64,000 nt of DNA from JACRBE01 sp964429005 (GTDB lineage: Bacteria > Chlamydiota > Chlamydiia > Chlamydiales > JACRBE01). Below the pieces are notes generated by a model. It ran no database searches. It worked only from the letters and a program-made list of their open reading frames with translations, and was not told the origin of the DNA. Location of the stretch: positions 6,994-70,993 of the forward strand of contig CAYSAJ010000007.1 in assembly GCA_964429005.1 (NCBI GenBank). The letters run 5' to 3'. Numbering within the stretch: the first letter of the stretch is position 1; each line of letters opens with the position of its first letter. This document shows, one piece after another, positions 51,165-60,479 of this stretch. A program made the position numbers and the translations under genes.

Positions 51165-52538
51165 TTATGTGGTTGTTAAAAATTTATCAAAGTCAATGAT
51201 TCCACTATTTTGCATGATGATCACTAAGATCAGTACGGGGATCACATATCGAATGAGCCCCATCCAAAAAAAATAGAGCTGGGGATATTTCATTTCTTTT
51301 ACAAATTGCTCATAGGCCACTTTCTTATCCATAACCCATCCCACAAAGATTGCAGTGACGAGTCCTCCAACAGGGATGATCCACACAGAAACTAAATGGT
51401 TAATAGTGTCTAGGAAGTTCATTTTGTAGATCTTCTCCCATTCAGGGAAAAGAGCCCCGCTTCCTGCTAAGGCACTAGGAATTCCAAAAACAAAAGTCCC
51501 GAGAGCTGTTAGGTAAACTGCTTTTTTACGAGAAAAATGAAAGAGTTCCATTAAGTTGGCTGCAACAACTTCAATAAAAGCGATCGCAGAAGTGAGCGCT
51601 GTAAATACAAAAAGGATAAAAAAGATTGTAGAAATGACAATCGATCCTGGAAGTTGCGCAAAAAGAAAAGGAATTGTTTGGAAAATAAGACCTGGGCCTG
51701 CAGTTGGTGCAAAATCAAAGGTAAATACGACCGGAAACACACAAAACGCAGCTAAGATGGCGACTGCAATCACCGCGACTCCAACAATAATAGCCATATA
51801 AGAAATGCTTTCTTTATCTCTCATATAGCTTCCATAGGAAATCATAATCCCTTGACCAAGGCTTAGAGTAAAAAAAGCGAGGCCGAGCGCTTCAAGAGCA
51901 GATGAAAAGCGAAATTTAGAAAAGTCAGGAGTAAAAATAAATGAAACTGCTTCTTTAAAACCCTCTAGTGTGGTCGAGTAGATAAAAAGACCCATGAGGA
52001 TAACAAATAAAGCTCTTGTCATCATCTTTGACCAATGTTCAATCCCTTTTCTAACACCTGATAGTACTATACTCATCGTAATCAAAGTAAATAGGAGGTG
52101 CCAAAGAACAGAAATATCACCTGAAGTAAAAAGCTCTGTATAGATTTGGCTGATTTCTTTTTCAGTGCGTCCTATATAAAAACCATTGAGAGACATGACC
52201 ATATAGCTCATGCCATATCCTGCAATTACACTGTAGAAGGACATGATCAAAAATGAGGAAATGACACCGAGCCACCCTCCAATTTTCCAAAAATTGCTAT
52301 GAGGAGCGAGTTGCTCAAAGGCTCCAACAGAAGATCTTTGAGTGGCTCTTCCGAGCATGAGTTCAGCGATAAAGACAGGGATTCCGATCACAACAATGCA
52401 GAGAATATAGGTAATAAGGAATAAGCCTCCCCCATTTTGGCCCACTGTGTATGGAAAGCGCCAAAGAGCCCCAAGTCCAATAGCTGAACCAACAGCGGCA
52501 AAAATAAAACCAAGTTTAGAACTCCAATGTTCACGCAT
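51165..52538 (-). CDS. Sodium-dependent SNF-family amino-acid symporter (tandem copy A)
   Basis: A 457-residue LeuT-type transporter importing an amino acid or related solute with sodium. It has about 12 membrane helices. The family opening WSSKLGFIFAAVGSAIGLGALWRFPY contains the unwound helix 1 that binds sodium and substrate, followed by GQNGGGLFLITY. SLGQGIMISYGSY marks helix 6-7. The start shares a base with the stop of the upstream paralogue (TAATG), so the two are coupled. The substrate is not predictable by eye. Confidence 0.94.
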   Translation of the reverse strand: MREHWSSKLGFIFAAVGSAIGLGALWRFPYTVGQNGGGLFLITYILCIVVIGIPVFIAELMLGRATQRSSVGAFEQLAPHSNFWKIGGWLGVISSFLIMSFYSVIAGYGMSYMVMSLNGFYIGRTEKEISQIYTELFTSGDISVLWHLLFTLITMSIVLSGVRKGIEHWSKMMTRALFVILMGLFIYSTTLEGFKEAVSFIFTPDFSKFRFSSALEALGLAFFTLSLGQGIMISYGSYMRDKESISYMAIIVGVAVIAVAILAAFCVFPVVFTFDFAPTAGPGLIFQTIPFLFAQLPGSIVISTIFFILFVFTALTSAIAFIEVVAANLMELFHFSRKKAVYLTALGTFVFGIPSALAGSGALFPEWEKIYKMNFLDTINHLVSVWIIPVGGLVTAIFVGWVMDKKVAYEQFVKEMKYPQLYFFWMGLIRYVIPVLILVIIMQNSGIIDFDKFLTTT

Positions 52539-53926
52539 TAGCGTAATCCTCCCTGAAAAATATTCTCAAATTGTACAAGTCCACTCGTTTGTAAAATAAT
52601 AATTAATATGGTTAGAGGGACGACGTAACGGACAAAAAATCTCCAAACAGAAAAAAAGCGGGGGACATCTTGTCCCGAGCTATATTCAGCCCGTGCTTTT
52701 TCTTTATCAAGCTTCCACCCAATGTAAATTGAAGTTAAGAAACCACAAATGGGGATGACCCAAATGGAAACGAACTGATTGATCGTTTCTAAAAAATCTT
52801 TTCCAAATAGTTGATTCCAACCTACAAAAAGGCCATCTCCTGCAGAGTAAGCACAAGGGATCCCACAAATAAAAGTTGCAGTAGAAACTAAAAGGGCCGC
52901 CTTAGTGCGTGATAGGCCAAACAGTTCCATTAAGTTGGATGCAACAACTTCTACTAAGGGGATCGCAGAAGTAAGGGCTGTGAATACAAACAAAGTAAAA
53001 AAGAGTGTAGAAATGACCATCGATCCTGGAAGTTTCGCAAAAAGGAAGGGAAGTGTTTTAAAGATGAGGCCAGGGCCAGCATCTGGTGGAAGATGGAATG
53101 TGAATACAACGGGGAAAATCATTAAGGCGGCTAATATAGCAGCGACAATAACAGAGGATCCCACTACAGCAGCAATTTTTAATACATTTTGGGTAGGTTT
53201 CATATAGCTACCATATGAAATCATAATCCCCTGTCCGATGCTCAAAGTCCAAAACGCAAGACCGAGGGCTTCGATGACACTAGTTACACGAAAGTTTTGG
53301 ATGTTGGGTTTGAAGACAAAAGCAACGGCGTCTGGAAATCCATCAAGGGTTGTGGAAAATATGAAAAGTCCAATGAGCAACACAAGAAGGATTTGAACCA
53401 TGATCCTCGACCAATATTCAATTCCTTTGCGAACTCCAGAGCAAACAATACCCATGGTAATGAGGGTAAAAAGAAAATGCCAAAAGGTTACAATAGATCC
53501 GGAGCTAGAAAGAGTTTCAAACGTCTGCGCAATTTCAAGGTTGCTAAGCCCTTTATAAAATCCATTTAAGGACATTAGGATATAGCTCATCCCATAGCCT
53601 GAAATGACGCTATAAAAGGACATAATTAAAAAAGAAGCCAATACACCAAGCCATCCAGCGATTCTCCATGAATCCCCTCCTTGAGCTAAAGTGCCAAAAC
53701 ACATAACGGCTGCTTTTTGAGAGCCTCTTCCAAGGATTAGCTCACCAATAAAAATTGGTAATCCAACAATGAGGAGGCATACGAAGTAGGTAATGAGAAA
53801 GAGTCCGCCACCGTTTTGGCCAATGACGTAAGGAAATTTCCAGAGGATTCCAAGACCAATAGCTGATCCGATGGCAGCCATGATGAGGCCAAGGCGTGAA
53901 CTCCAATGCTCTCGAATTTGTGACAT
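52538..53926 (-). CDS. Sodium-dependent SNF-family amino-acid symporter (tandem copy B)
   Basis: A 462-residue paralogue of the next gene, with the same helix 1 motif (WSSRLGLIMAAIGSAIGLGILWKFPY), GQNGGGLFLITY and SIGQGIMISYGSYMKP. It is the first gene of the SNF-SNF-50509 string. A third family member lies at 59065. C. trachomatis carries an SNF transporter (CT231) elsewhere, so the multiple copies suggest a broadened import of host amino acids (inference). Confidence 0.94.
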   Translation of the reverse strand: MSQIREHWSSRLGLIMAAIGSAIGLGILWKFPYVIGQNGGGLFLITYFVCLLIVGLPIFIGELILGRGSQKAAVMCFGTLAQGGDSWRIAGWLGVLASFLIMSFYSVISGYGMSYILMSLNGFYKGLSNLEIAQTFETLSSSGSIVTFWHFLFTLITMGIVCSGVRKGIEYWSRIMVQILLVLLIGLFIFSTTLDGFPDAVAFVFKPNIQNFRVTSVIEALGLAFWTLSIGQGIMISYGSYMKPTQNVLKIAAVVGSSVIVAAILAALMIFPVVFTFHLPPDAGPGLIFKTLPFLFAKLPGSMVISTLFFTLFVFTALTSAIPLVEVVASNLMELFGLSRTKAALLVSTATFICGIPCAYSAGDGLFVGWNQLFGKDFLETINQFVSIWVIPICGFLTSIYIGWKLDKEKARAEYSSGQDVPRFFSVWRFFVRYVVPLTILIIILQTSGLVQFENIFQGGLR

Positions 53927-53990
53927 GATTTTACTTGAATATTGTAAAACCGATTAGGATCTCATATCTAGAATAGTGAGTCAAGCTTGA

Positions 53991-54887
53991 TTACTCATCG
54001 AGCAAGGGGTCTTTTTTCCCTTCGGGAACCAGCAGATTTCGGTGGTAAGCACCTTTGGAGCGATTTCTTTGCATTTCACGCGCTCTATGAAGAATTTTGA
54101 TGCCTAAATCTATATGTTCCGCCATGTGCTCTTTAAAAATATGACTAGAACTCGCTTTTGTTTTCACCTTCCGCTTATCGAGAGGGAGATCAGAGATCAA
54201 AAGAAGAGCTCCCAAGGTGAGACGCCTACGATATGAAGCACAAAATAGAGTGGCGCACTCCATCTCGATTGCTTGGGCTTTTGTTTGGATCAATTTTTGG
54301 CGGAAATCTTCCTTGTACTCCCAAAACCTCATATTGGTTGTGTAGGTAATCCCCACATGGTAGGAAAGCCCTGAATGATCTAAGGTTTCTGAGGACGCTC
54401 TTTGCATAAGAAAATTTGCTAAAGCGGGCACTTCTTTAGGAAAATAGTAATCGGAGGTTCCTTCGTCTCGAATGCTGGCAACCGGTAAAAGATATTCTCC
54501 AACTTTATACCTTCTTCGTAGCCCGCCGCACATACCTAGAAGCAGTGAAGCTTTAATTTCTAAAAAAGAGCATAAATCAACGACAAGCGCTGCTGCGGGA
54601 GATCCAATCTTAAAATCGAGCATAGTAATTTGCTCATGTTTGTCATGGGCTACCCTAAACATACTCCCCTCAAAAATTTGGAGGTTCCTTGTTTTCGCAA
54701 AATGGTCGACGTATTGAGGGAAATTTGTAATGAGCAAGTTAGATTGAAAGTCTTTATAGGAAGACCCTGAATACCTCTCGAGTGTTTCAAAAGCAAAAGT
54801 TTCCTCAGAGATTTCCTGGCTGAAGAGGGCTTCTTCCGATGTATAAAGATCCCTACCGCTATTTCTATCAAAGTGAGGATGCTTCAT
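53991..54887 (-). CDS. amn: AMP nucleosidase-like phosphorylase-family protein
   Basis: A 298-residue protein of the PNP/UDP phosphorylase superfamily. GSPAAALVVDLCSFLEIKASLLLGMCGGL forms the base-binding core, and AQAIEMECATLFCASYRRRLTLGALLLISDLP carries the conserved MEC motif of ribosyl binding and the catalytic-type Asp. The short form lacks the N-terminal regulatory domain of enterobacterial Amn, as do chlamydial homologues (CT751). It would hydrolyse the glycosidic bond of AMP or a related nucleotide. It is divergent from the Inc-like gene. Confidence 0.88.
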   Translation of the reverse strand: MKHPHFDRNSGRDLYTSEEALFSQEISEETFAFETLERYSGSSYKDFQSNLLITNFPQYVDHFAKTRNLQIFEGSMFRVAHDKHEQITMLDFKIGSPAAALVVDLCSFLEIKASLLLGMCGGLRRRYKVGEYLLPVASIRDEGTSDYYFPKEVPALANFLMQRASSETLDHSGLSYHVGITYTTNMRFWEYKEDFRQKLIQTKAQAIEMECATLFCASYRRRLTLGALLLISDLPLDKRKVKTKASSSHIFKEHMAEHIDLGIKILHRAREMQRNRSKGAYHRNLLVPEGKKDPLLDE

Positions 54888-54986
54888 AAGGAACTATCTC
54901 CTGTTTCCTCTTGCATAACGAATTTCTCTTTTTTTTAACCGAAAAAGATGCAAAATCTAAATAATTTTTTAACAATGAGGTGAATT

Positions 54987-55706
54987 ATGATGGCCGCAGC
55001 TTCTGCAACCATAACATCCATTTTCTCGCACACAGCTAAAAAACTTGAGAGTGCCGGTTTTGATCTATACCAAGTAGCGATGATCCATGCTGTGGGTCTT
55101 GCTGCGATCGGTGTTATTACTGCCTTTACTCTCGCTCTACCCCTTTTCGGGGGTCTTTTCGTCGCCTTATTTGCTCTTTCCGTTCTGGGTCTTTATGTAG
55201 CCCACCAGCATCACAAATTAAAGCCTTTTCAAACGATAGTAACGGATATGCGTCAGCAGCACGAAACTCAAAATACGGAGCTAACCGGTAGAATCTCTGA
55301 TTTAACGGGTGAAATAGTAAATCTTCGCGGAGCCAATACAGATCTTCAGGGAACGATCGCAACCCTTCAAACGCAGTGGACTGAGTACAATCGGACCCAT
55401 GCTGACCATATAGCTTCTCTTTCGACAATCATGGCACAGGTCGGCCTCGCAACAGGCCAACTCGAAACCCTTACCCCACAACTTCGATCTGTAAAAGAAG
55501 AACTAGCCGTTGAACAGGAAAGACTAGCTGTAGTAAGAGCTTCCCTTCAAGAACAGGTAGGACAATTACAAGTGATTTCCGCCAGCTTAGGAGGACATTT
55601 AGAAACTCTTCCTCAGTTGGCTGCAGCCATAGCCACTCTGGAAAGAGTCCTAACACATCTTAATCCTAATTTACACTCTTCCGCCGGGACAGGAGATGGT
55701 GAATAA
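54987..55706 (+). CDS. IncA-like candidate inclusion membrane protein
   Basis: A 239-residue protein with the hallmark of chlamydial Inc proteins: a bilobed hydrophobic domain (about 30-51 and 52-72 around a short LPLFGG turn) after a short N-terminus, followed by a long coiled coil (about 80-225) with regular heptads such as LTGRISDLTGEIVNLRGANT and LRSVKEELAVEQERLAVV. IncA has this layout and uses SNARE-like coils to tether membranes. A strong site (GAGGTGA) precedes ATGATG. No signal peptide cleavage is expected; export would be by type III secretion. It lies alone between amn and efp. Identity as an Inc protein is inferred from topology. Confidence 0.75.
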   Translation: MMAAASATITSIFSHTAKKLESAGFDLYQVAMIHAVGLAAIGVITAFTLALPLFGGLFVALFALSVLGLYVAHQHHKLKPFQTIVTDMRQQHETQNTELTGRISDLTGEIVNLRGANTDLQGTIATLQTQWTEYNRTHADHIASLSTIMAQVGLATGQLETLTPQLRSVKEELAVEQERLAVVRASLQEQVGQLQVISASLGGHLETLPQLAAAIATLERVLTHLNPNLHSSAGTGDGE

Positions 55707-55770
55707 CTCTTGAAAGAATCCTCTTAGAGAGATTACACTCATCTGTTTACATTATTTAAGGAGCTCTTTC

Positions 55771-56337
55771 ATGGCACAAGTTAGCACCAACGAATTTACA
55801 GGTGGATTAAAAATTGAAATTTCAGGCGAACCTTACATCATGGTGGGTGTAGAATTCGTAAAACCTGGTAAAGGTCAAGCGTTTACTCGTACGAAACTGA
55901 AACATTTGATGACAGGTCGTGTTATTGAGAGAACCTTCAAATCAGGTGAAAAAGTTGATGTGGCAGATGTTGAAGAGGCCAAAATGAGAATGCTTTATAC
56001 AGAGCAAGATTCAGCTGTCTTTATGGATGACAATACATATGATCAAATCAGCATTCCTCTTAAGGTTTTAGGAGACGATGAAAAATGGCTTAAAGAAGAT
56101 GTTCTATATGGAATTATTTTCTATAAAGGAGCTCCTGTTTCTGTGACACCACCTACTTTTATGGAACTCAAAATCACACAAACTGATCCAGGAGTGCGTG
56201 GTGATACAGCTTCAGGACGTGTTTTAAAACCTGCGATTGTGGAGACCGGGGCTAAAGTCCAAATCCCTATCTTCGTAGAAGAAGGCGAGGTCATTAAAGT
56301 AGACACAAGAACTGGTGAGTATGTCTCTCGCGTCTAA
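55771..56337 (+). CDS. efp: Elongation factor P
   Basis: A 188-residue three-domain factor that rescues ribosomes stalled at polyproline stretches. It has the N-terminal KOW-like domain with PGKGQAF and the modifiable Lys34, and the C-terminal signature KITQTDPGVRGDTASGRVLKPA... EEGEVIKVDTRTGEYVSRV. A perfect AAGGAG site lies seven bases before the ATG. The 3' end overlaps epmA, which encodes the enzyme expected to modify Lys34. Counterpart of CT752. Confidence 0.98.
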   Translation: MAQVSTNEFTGGLKIEISGEPYIMVGVEFVKPGKGQAFTRTKLKHLMTGRVIERTFKSGEKVDVADVEEAKMRMLYTEQDSAVFMDDNTYDQISIPLKVLGDDEKWLKEDVLYGIIFYKGAPVSVTPPTFMELKITQTDPGVRGDTASGRVLKPAIVETGAKVQIPIFVEEGEVIKVDTRTGEYVSRV

Positions 56338-57238
56338 AGTCGAAAACCTCAAAATTCGAGCTGCGAAGCTTCAAGAGGTGCGAAACTTTTTTTCTCAGCG
56401 AAGAGTCATGGAAGTTGATTGCCTGGCTCTTCACACACATCCTACTATCGACGGTTATATTGATCCGATAGAGCTAGAACCGATTCCTGGAGAAACCTAC
56501 TATCTACACACTTCTCCCGAATATAAAATGAAAAGGCTTCTTTGCAATGGTATTGGAGATATTTATCAAATTTCCCATGTCTTTAGATCAGGAGAAAAAA
56601 GTGCGCGCCATTCACCAGAATTCACGATGGTTGAGTGGTATCGAACTCATAAAAGCCTTGAAGACCTTATTTCAGAAACCATCGAATTTACAGAGATGTT
56701 TACTGGACCAAAAAAGCATGTCTATTATCAGTTTTATGAAGCGCTAGAAAAATTCGGTCAAATTCATTCTCTTTCTAAAGAAAGTCTCATCAAGGCCCTT
56801 GAAAAGCATCATCTATCTTTTGATCCTTCTTGGACTCTTCAGCAACTTCTTCATTTAACCTGGGGTGAGGTCATAGAAAAAAAATTTGACAAAGATCAAA
56901 TCACGATCGTGACTCATTTTCCTGACTTTGAAGCAGCTTTGGCGAAGATAGACTCGGCAACAAATCCTCAAGTAGCCCGTCGCTTTGAGATCTACCATGG
57001 GGGTTATGAACTTGGAAATGGTTATGATGAGCTCCAAGATCCTGAGGAACATATCCTCCGATTTACAGAATCGAATGAGATGAGAGCTTTAGAGGGAAAA
57101 AAGACTTATGAAATCGATCCTGATCTGATCGAGGCTCTTAAGAAAGGCCTTCCTGATTGCTCAGGAATCGCTCTTGGCTTTGATCGTCTTATGATGTTAC
57201 ATCTGAAGACAATGAACATCCACGACGTAATTTTCTAG
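56321..57238 (+). CDS. epmA: EF-P beta-lysyltransferase (EpmA/GenX/PoxA)
   Basis: A ~305-residue truncated lysyl-tRNA-synthetase-like class II enzyme without an anticodon domain, which attaches beta-lysine to Lys34 of EF-P. Motif 2 is seen as YQISHVFRSGEKSARHSPEFTMVEWYR and motif 3 as GIALGFDRLMML, with FEIYHGGYELGNGYDEL of the active site. The start is either ATG 56321 or in-frame GTG 56315, both within the end of efp, so synthesis is coupled. The lysine aminomutase EpmB is not in this window. The 3' end overlaps nadE by 4 bases. Confidence 0.93.
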   Translation: MSLASKVENLKIRAAKLQEVRNFFSQRRVMEVDCLALHTHPTIDGYIDPIELEPIPGETYYLHTSPEYKMKRLLCNGIGDIYQISHVFRSGEKSARHSPEFTMVEWYRTHKSLEDLISETIEFTEMFTGPKKHVYYQFYEALEKFGQIHSLSKESLIKALEKHHLSFDPSWTLQQLLHLTWGEVIEKKFDKDQITIVTHFPDFEAALAKIDSATNPQVARRFEIYHGGYELGNGYDELQDPEEHILRFTESNEMRALEGKKTYEIDPDLIEALKKGLPDCSGIALGFDRLMMLHLKTMNIHDVIF

Positions 57239-58866
57239 CCCCATCCTTGAACAATTGGGTAAGAGCGTCCCACACCAAATGATTTTTTGGTGACGCGAAG
57301 GACCGGAGGCCCTTGCCTTCTTTTGTATTCCGCTGCATGAATCATGCGAACTATATTCGATACAATTTCTAAGGGGATGTTGTACATTTCAGAGATGTCA
57401 TTAACAGCCATATAATTTTCCACATAGCCTTCAAGAACTGAATCAAGAACAGCGTAATCGGGAAGGTAATCGGAATCCTTTTGATCGGGTCTGAGTTCTG
57501 CCGAAGGTGCTTTATGAATAATTGATTGGGGGATGGTTTCTTGCTGCTGATTGTACCAGTGAACAAGTTTATAGACCCGGGTCTTCATGACATCTGCTAT
57601 GACGCCAAGACCTCCGCACATATCACCATAGAGTGTACAGTATCCTACGGCGAGTTCACTTTTGTTTCCTGTGCTTAGTACAATATGGTTAAATTTGTTA
57701 GAGAGAGCCATTAAGGTAAGTCCGCGAAGTCTAGCTTGGAGATTTTCTTCAGTGATATCTGGTTTTTTCCCTTCAAAATGAGGACTGAGTGTTGTTAAAG
57801 CCTCAGCAAACATCGATTCAATCGGAATCATTTTATGTTGAATTCCCAGCCTTTTCACGAGTTCTTGTGCATCTCTAGTGCTTGTTTCAGAAGTATATCT
57901 AGAGGGCATGAGCACACCTACTACATTTTCAGCACCAAGAGCTTCTTTCGCAATACAGGCAACTAAAGCAGAATCTATCCCTCCAGAGATGCCGATTATG
58001 GCTTTCTGAAAACCAGATTTTCTAAAATAATCTTTAACTCCTAATTTGAGAGCTGCAAAGAGATTTGCATCGTCGTCATAGCTAAAAGGACAAGGACAAA
58101 TGGCAGCCTTAGTATCAACAAACATGAGATCTTCTTCAAAACCTTTAGCCAGTTGACGCAGGTGCCCTTCCTCATCAACAAAAACACTATATCCATCAAA
58201 AATGAGTTGATCATTCGCTCCCACCTGGCAGCAAAGGACTACAGGGCAATTCAGAGTTTTTGCCGCTTTACCGCAAACTTTCACTCGAATATGAGGTTTT
58301 TGATACTGGTAGGGAGAGGCAGATAAATTCAGTAATATATCAGGGGCAAATGGTTTTAGAGCAAGAACAGGATCCCTTTGATAATTATCATCAACATACC
58401 CGGCATGCTTCCAGATATCTTCGCAGATTATGACACCTACTTTTTTGCCTGCTATGTTCCAGATTCTGGTGTCATGCCCTGGTTCAAAGTAACGCCTTTC
58501 TCGGAATACGTCATAATTAGGGAGCAGCCACTTATCTTGAAATCCTAAAAGCTTTCGGTTTTCTATAATCGCTGCACTGTTGAATAGAGGCTTTTCTCCC
58601 TGAAAAAAATTTCTGCGGATTAGACCTACAACGACAGCGATTCCCTCCGTTTCCTTGACGATCTGTTCAAGGCACTGCTCCATCGTATCAAGAAAATTTT
58701 TGTGATATAAAAGATCTTCGGGAGCATACCCACAAATCGTAAGCTCTGGGAAAAGGATCAAATCAACTTTTTTCTTTCTAGCAGCGTGCACCGCATCGAT
58801 GATCTTTCTTGTATTCCCGCTCAGATCACCAATTTTAGGATTTAATTGAGCTACAATTATACGCAT
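57235..58866 (-). CDS. nadE: Glutamine-dependent NAD+ synthetase
   Basis: A 543-residue two-domain enzyme that amidates nicotinic acid adenine dinucleotide to NAD+. The N-terminal nitrilase-type glutaminase has the catalytic triad Glu in LILFPELTICGY, Lys in FQDKWLLPNY and Cys in VGVIICEDIW. The C-terminal synthetase has the PP-loop IGISGGIDSALVACIA and STGNKSELAVGYCTLYGD. The start at 58866 has an AGAGG site and a TTGACG promoter upstream. C. trachomatis is generally held to import NAD+ rather than make it, so this marks greater metabolic independence. Confidence 0.97.
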   Translation of the reverse strand: MRIIVAQLNPKIGDLSGNTRKIIDAVHAARKKKVDLILFPELTICGYAPEDLLYHKNFLDTMEQCLEQIVKETEGIAVVVGLIRRNFFQGEKPLFNSAAIIENRKLLGFQDKWLLPNYDVFRERRYFEPGHDTRIWNIAGKKVGVIICEDIWKHAGYVDDNYQRDPVLALKPFAPDILLNLSASPYQYQKPHIRVKVCGKAAKTLNCPVVLCCQVGANDQLIFDGYSVFVDEEGHLRQLAKGFEEDLMFVDTKAAICPCPFSYDDDANLFAALKLGVKDYFRKSGFQKAIIGISGGIDSALVACIAKEALGAENVVGVLMPSRYTSETSTRDAQELVKRLGIQHKMIPIESMFAEALTTLSPHFEGKKPDITEENLQARLRGLTLMALSNKFNHIVLSTGNKSELAVGYCTLYGDMCGGLGVIADVMKTRVYKLVHWYNQQQETIPQSIIHKAPSAELRPDQKDSDYLPDYAVLDSVLEGYVENYMAVNDISEMYNIPLEIVSNIVRMIHAAEYKRRQGPPVLRVTKKSFGVGRSYPIVQGWG

Positions 58867-58884
58867 AGAGAACCTCTATTCCCG

Positions 58885-58913
58885 TGGATACTTAAGATAT
58901 TTCTAATCGTCAA
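58885..58913 (-). promoter_or_regulatory. Vegetative-type promoter for nadE
   Basis: On the minus strand TTGACG (58913-58908) and TATCCA (58890-58885) are separated by exactly 17 bases, 19 bases before the nadE start. The -35 is near perfect, the -10 is weaker. Confidence 0.5.
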
Positions 58914-59064
58914 GAATAATATTAACAAAGATTTCCGATAAACAGATCTGTTTACAAAACTGATTAAAGTGTTGATTTTCTTTTTGATTCTCTTTGATTC
59001 TTTCCTCGAAAAAAACCATTCTTTTGTCTATTATTTCGAGTGGCGTCAACAAAAAGGCAAAATT

Positions 59065-60456
59065 ATGTCGCAAGTTAGGGAACATTGGGGAAGTAAGCTT
59101 GGTTTTATCATGGCCTCCGCGGGATCTGCTATTGGTCTTGGTAGTCTATGGAAATTTCCTTATATCGTAGGCCAAAATGGAGGGGGCGCTTTTGTCATTC
59201 TCTATATTCTTTTTACGATATTAATCGGGCTTCCCGTTTTTACTTCCGAACTTGTGCTCGGCCGACATTCTCAACATGGGGCGATCCGCACTTATGAAAC
59301 ACTCTCCTCTTCAAAAGAAAACTGGAAGATGCTCGGATGGCTTAACCTCACATCCTGCTTTATCATCCTAGCCTACTACAGTGTTGTTGCAGGCTGGTGC
59401 TTTAGTTATATTCTCATGTCACTTAACGAATTTTATATTGCAAAATCCCCAGCGCAAATCAGGGAAATGTTTAATATTCTTTACGCATCTCCTTCAATGA
59501 ATGTCTTATGGCTTGGATTATTTTTGCTTTTGAATGTCGGCGTTGTCTATTCAGGTGTTCGCAGAGGTATTGAACATTGGTCGAAAATCTTAACACCAGG
59601 CTTCTTAATTATTATTCTCTGCCTCTTTTTTTATAGCATGACGCTAAGTGGATTCAAAGACGCGGCTCATTTTATCTTTTATCCTGACTTTACGAAGATC
59701 ACTCCTTCCTCTATCTTAAATGCTCTTGGGATGGCTTTTTTCACTCTTAGCGTAGGTCTTGGAATTATCTTGACCTACGGTAGTTATATGAAACCCACCG
59801 AAGACATCCCTCAAACAGCATTTATTGTTGCTTTAATGACTCTTGTTGTCTCCTTGATCGGCGCCATGACAATTTTCCCGATTGTCTTCACCTTTAAATT
59901 TCCTCCTCAAGCTGGACCAGGCCTTATTTTCCAAACAATGCCCATTTTATTTTCAAAGCTCCCAGGAAGCCTTGTTATTTCAACTGTATTTTTCTCTCTT
60001 CTTTTGTTTGTCGCTCTGACTTCTTCTATCTCTCTTTTAGAAATGATCGTAGCGAACCTTATGGAAGTTTATCATTGGACACGATCTAAATCGACACTGA
60101 TTGGAACCTTAATTACATTCTTGATTGGGATCCCCTGTGCGCTCAGCGGGTCTAATGTTTTATTTCCTAAATGGACCATGATTTATGGGAAAAATTTCTT
60201 TGACACCCTCGAGTATGTATCTTCTGCGTGGATGATGCCGATTTCAGGTCTTCTTACTACACTTTTTGTTGGTTGGTTTTTAGATCGCAAGCTTTTTGAT
60301 GAAGAATTTACTAGGGGAGCTAAAGGATTTGCAAAACTCCTTCATCCTTGGTATTTTTCAGTCCGCTGGGTGGCTCCTGTGATTGTAGTATTCATCATCT
60401 TAGAGCAAACCGGCGTGATTAATATAAATTCGTTATTTACATTTTTTTCTCATTAA
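59065..60456 (+). CDS. Sodium-dependent SNF-family amino-acid symporter (third copy)
   Basis: A 463-residue LeuT-type symporter starting MSQVREHWGSKLGFIMASAGSAIGLGSLWKFPY, with GQNGGGAFVILY and TLSVGLGIILTYGSYMKP. The ATG at 59065 is preferred over one 32 codons upstream because it matches the N-termini of the tandem paralogues and has AAGG eight bases before it. It is divergent from nadE and followed closely by htpG. About as similar to copies A and B as they are to each other by eye; transport specificity may differ. Confidence 0.94.
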   Translation: MSQVREHWGSKLGFIMASAGSAIGLGSLWKFPYIVGQNGGGAFVILYILFTILIGLPVFTSELVLGRHSQHGAIRTYETLSSSKENWKMLGWLNLTSCFIILAYYSVVAGWCFSYILMSLNEFYIAKSPAQIREMFNILYASPSMNVLWLGLFLLLNVGVVYSGVRRGIEHWSKILTPGFLIIILCLFFYSMTLSGFKDAAHFIFYPDFTKITPSSILNALGMAFFTLSVGLGIILTYGSYMKPTEDIPQTAFIVALMTLVVSLIGAMTIFPIVFTFKFPPQAGPGLIFQTMPILFSKLPGSLVISTVFFSLLLFVALTSSISLLEMIVANLMEVYHWTRSKSTLIGTLITFLIGIPCALSGSNVLFPKWTMIYGKNFFDTLEYVSSAWMMPISGLLTTLFVGWFLDRKLFDEEFTRGAKGFAKLLHPWYFSVRWVAPVIVVFIILEQTGVININSLFTFFSH

Positions 60457-60479
60457 TTTGATTCAAAAGGAATGATTTC

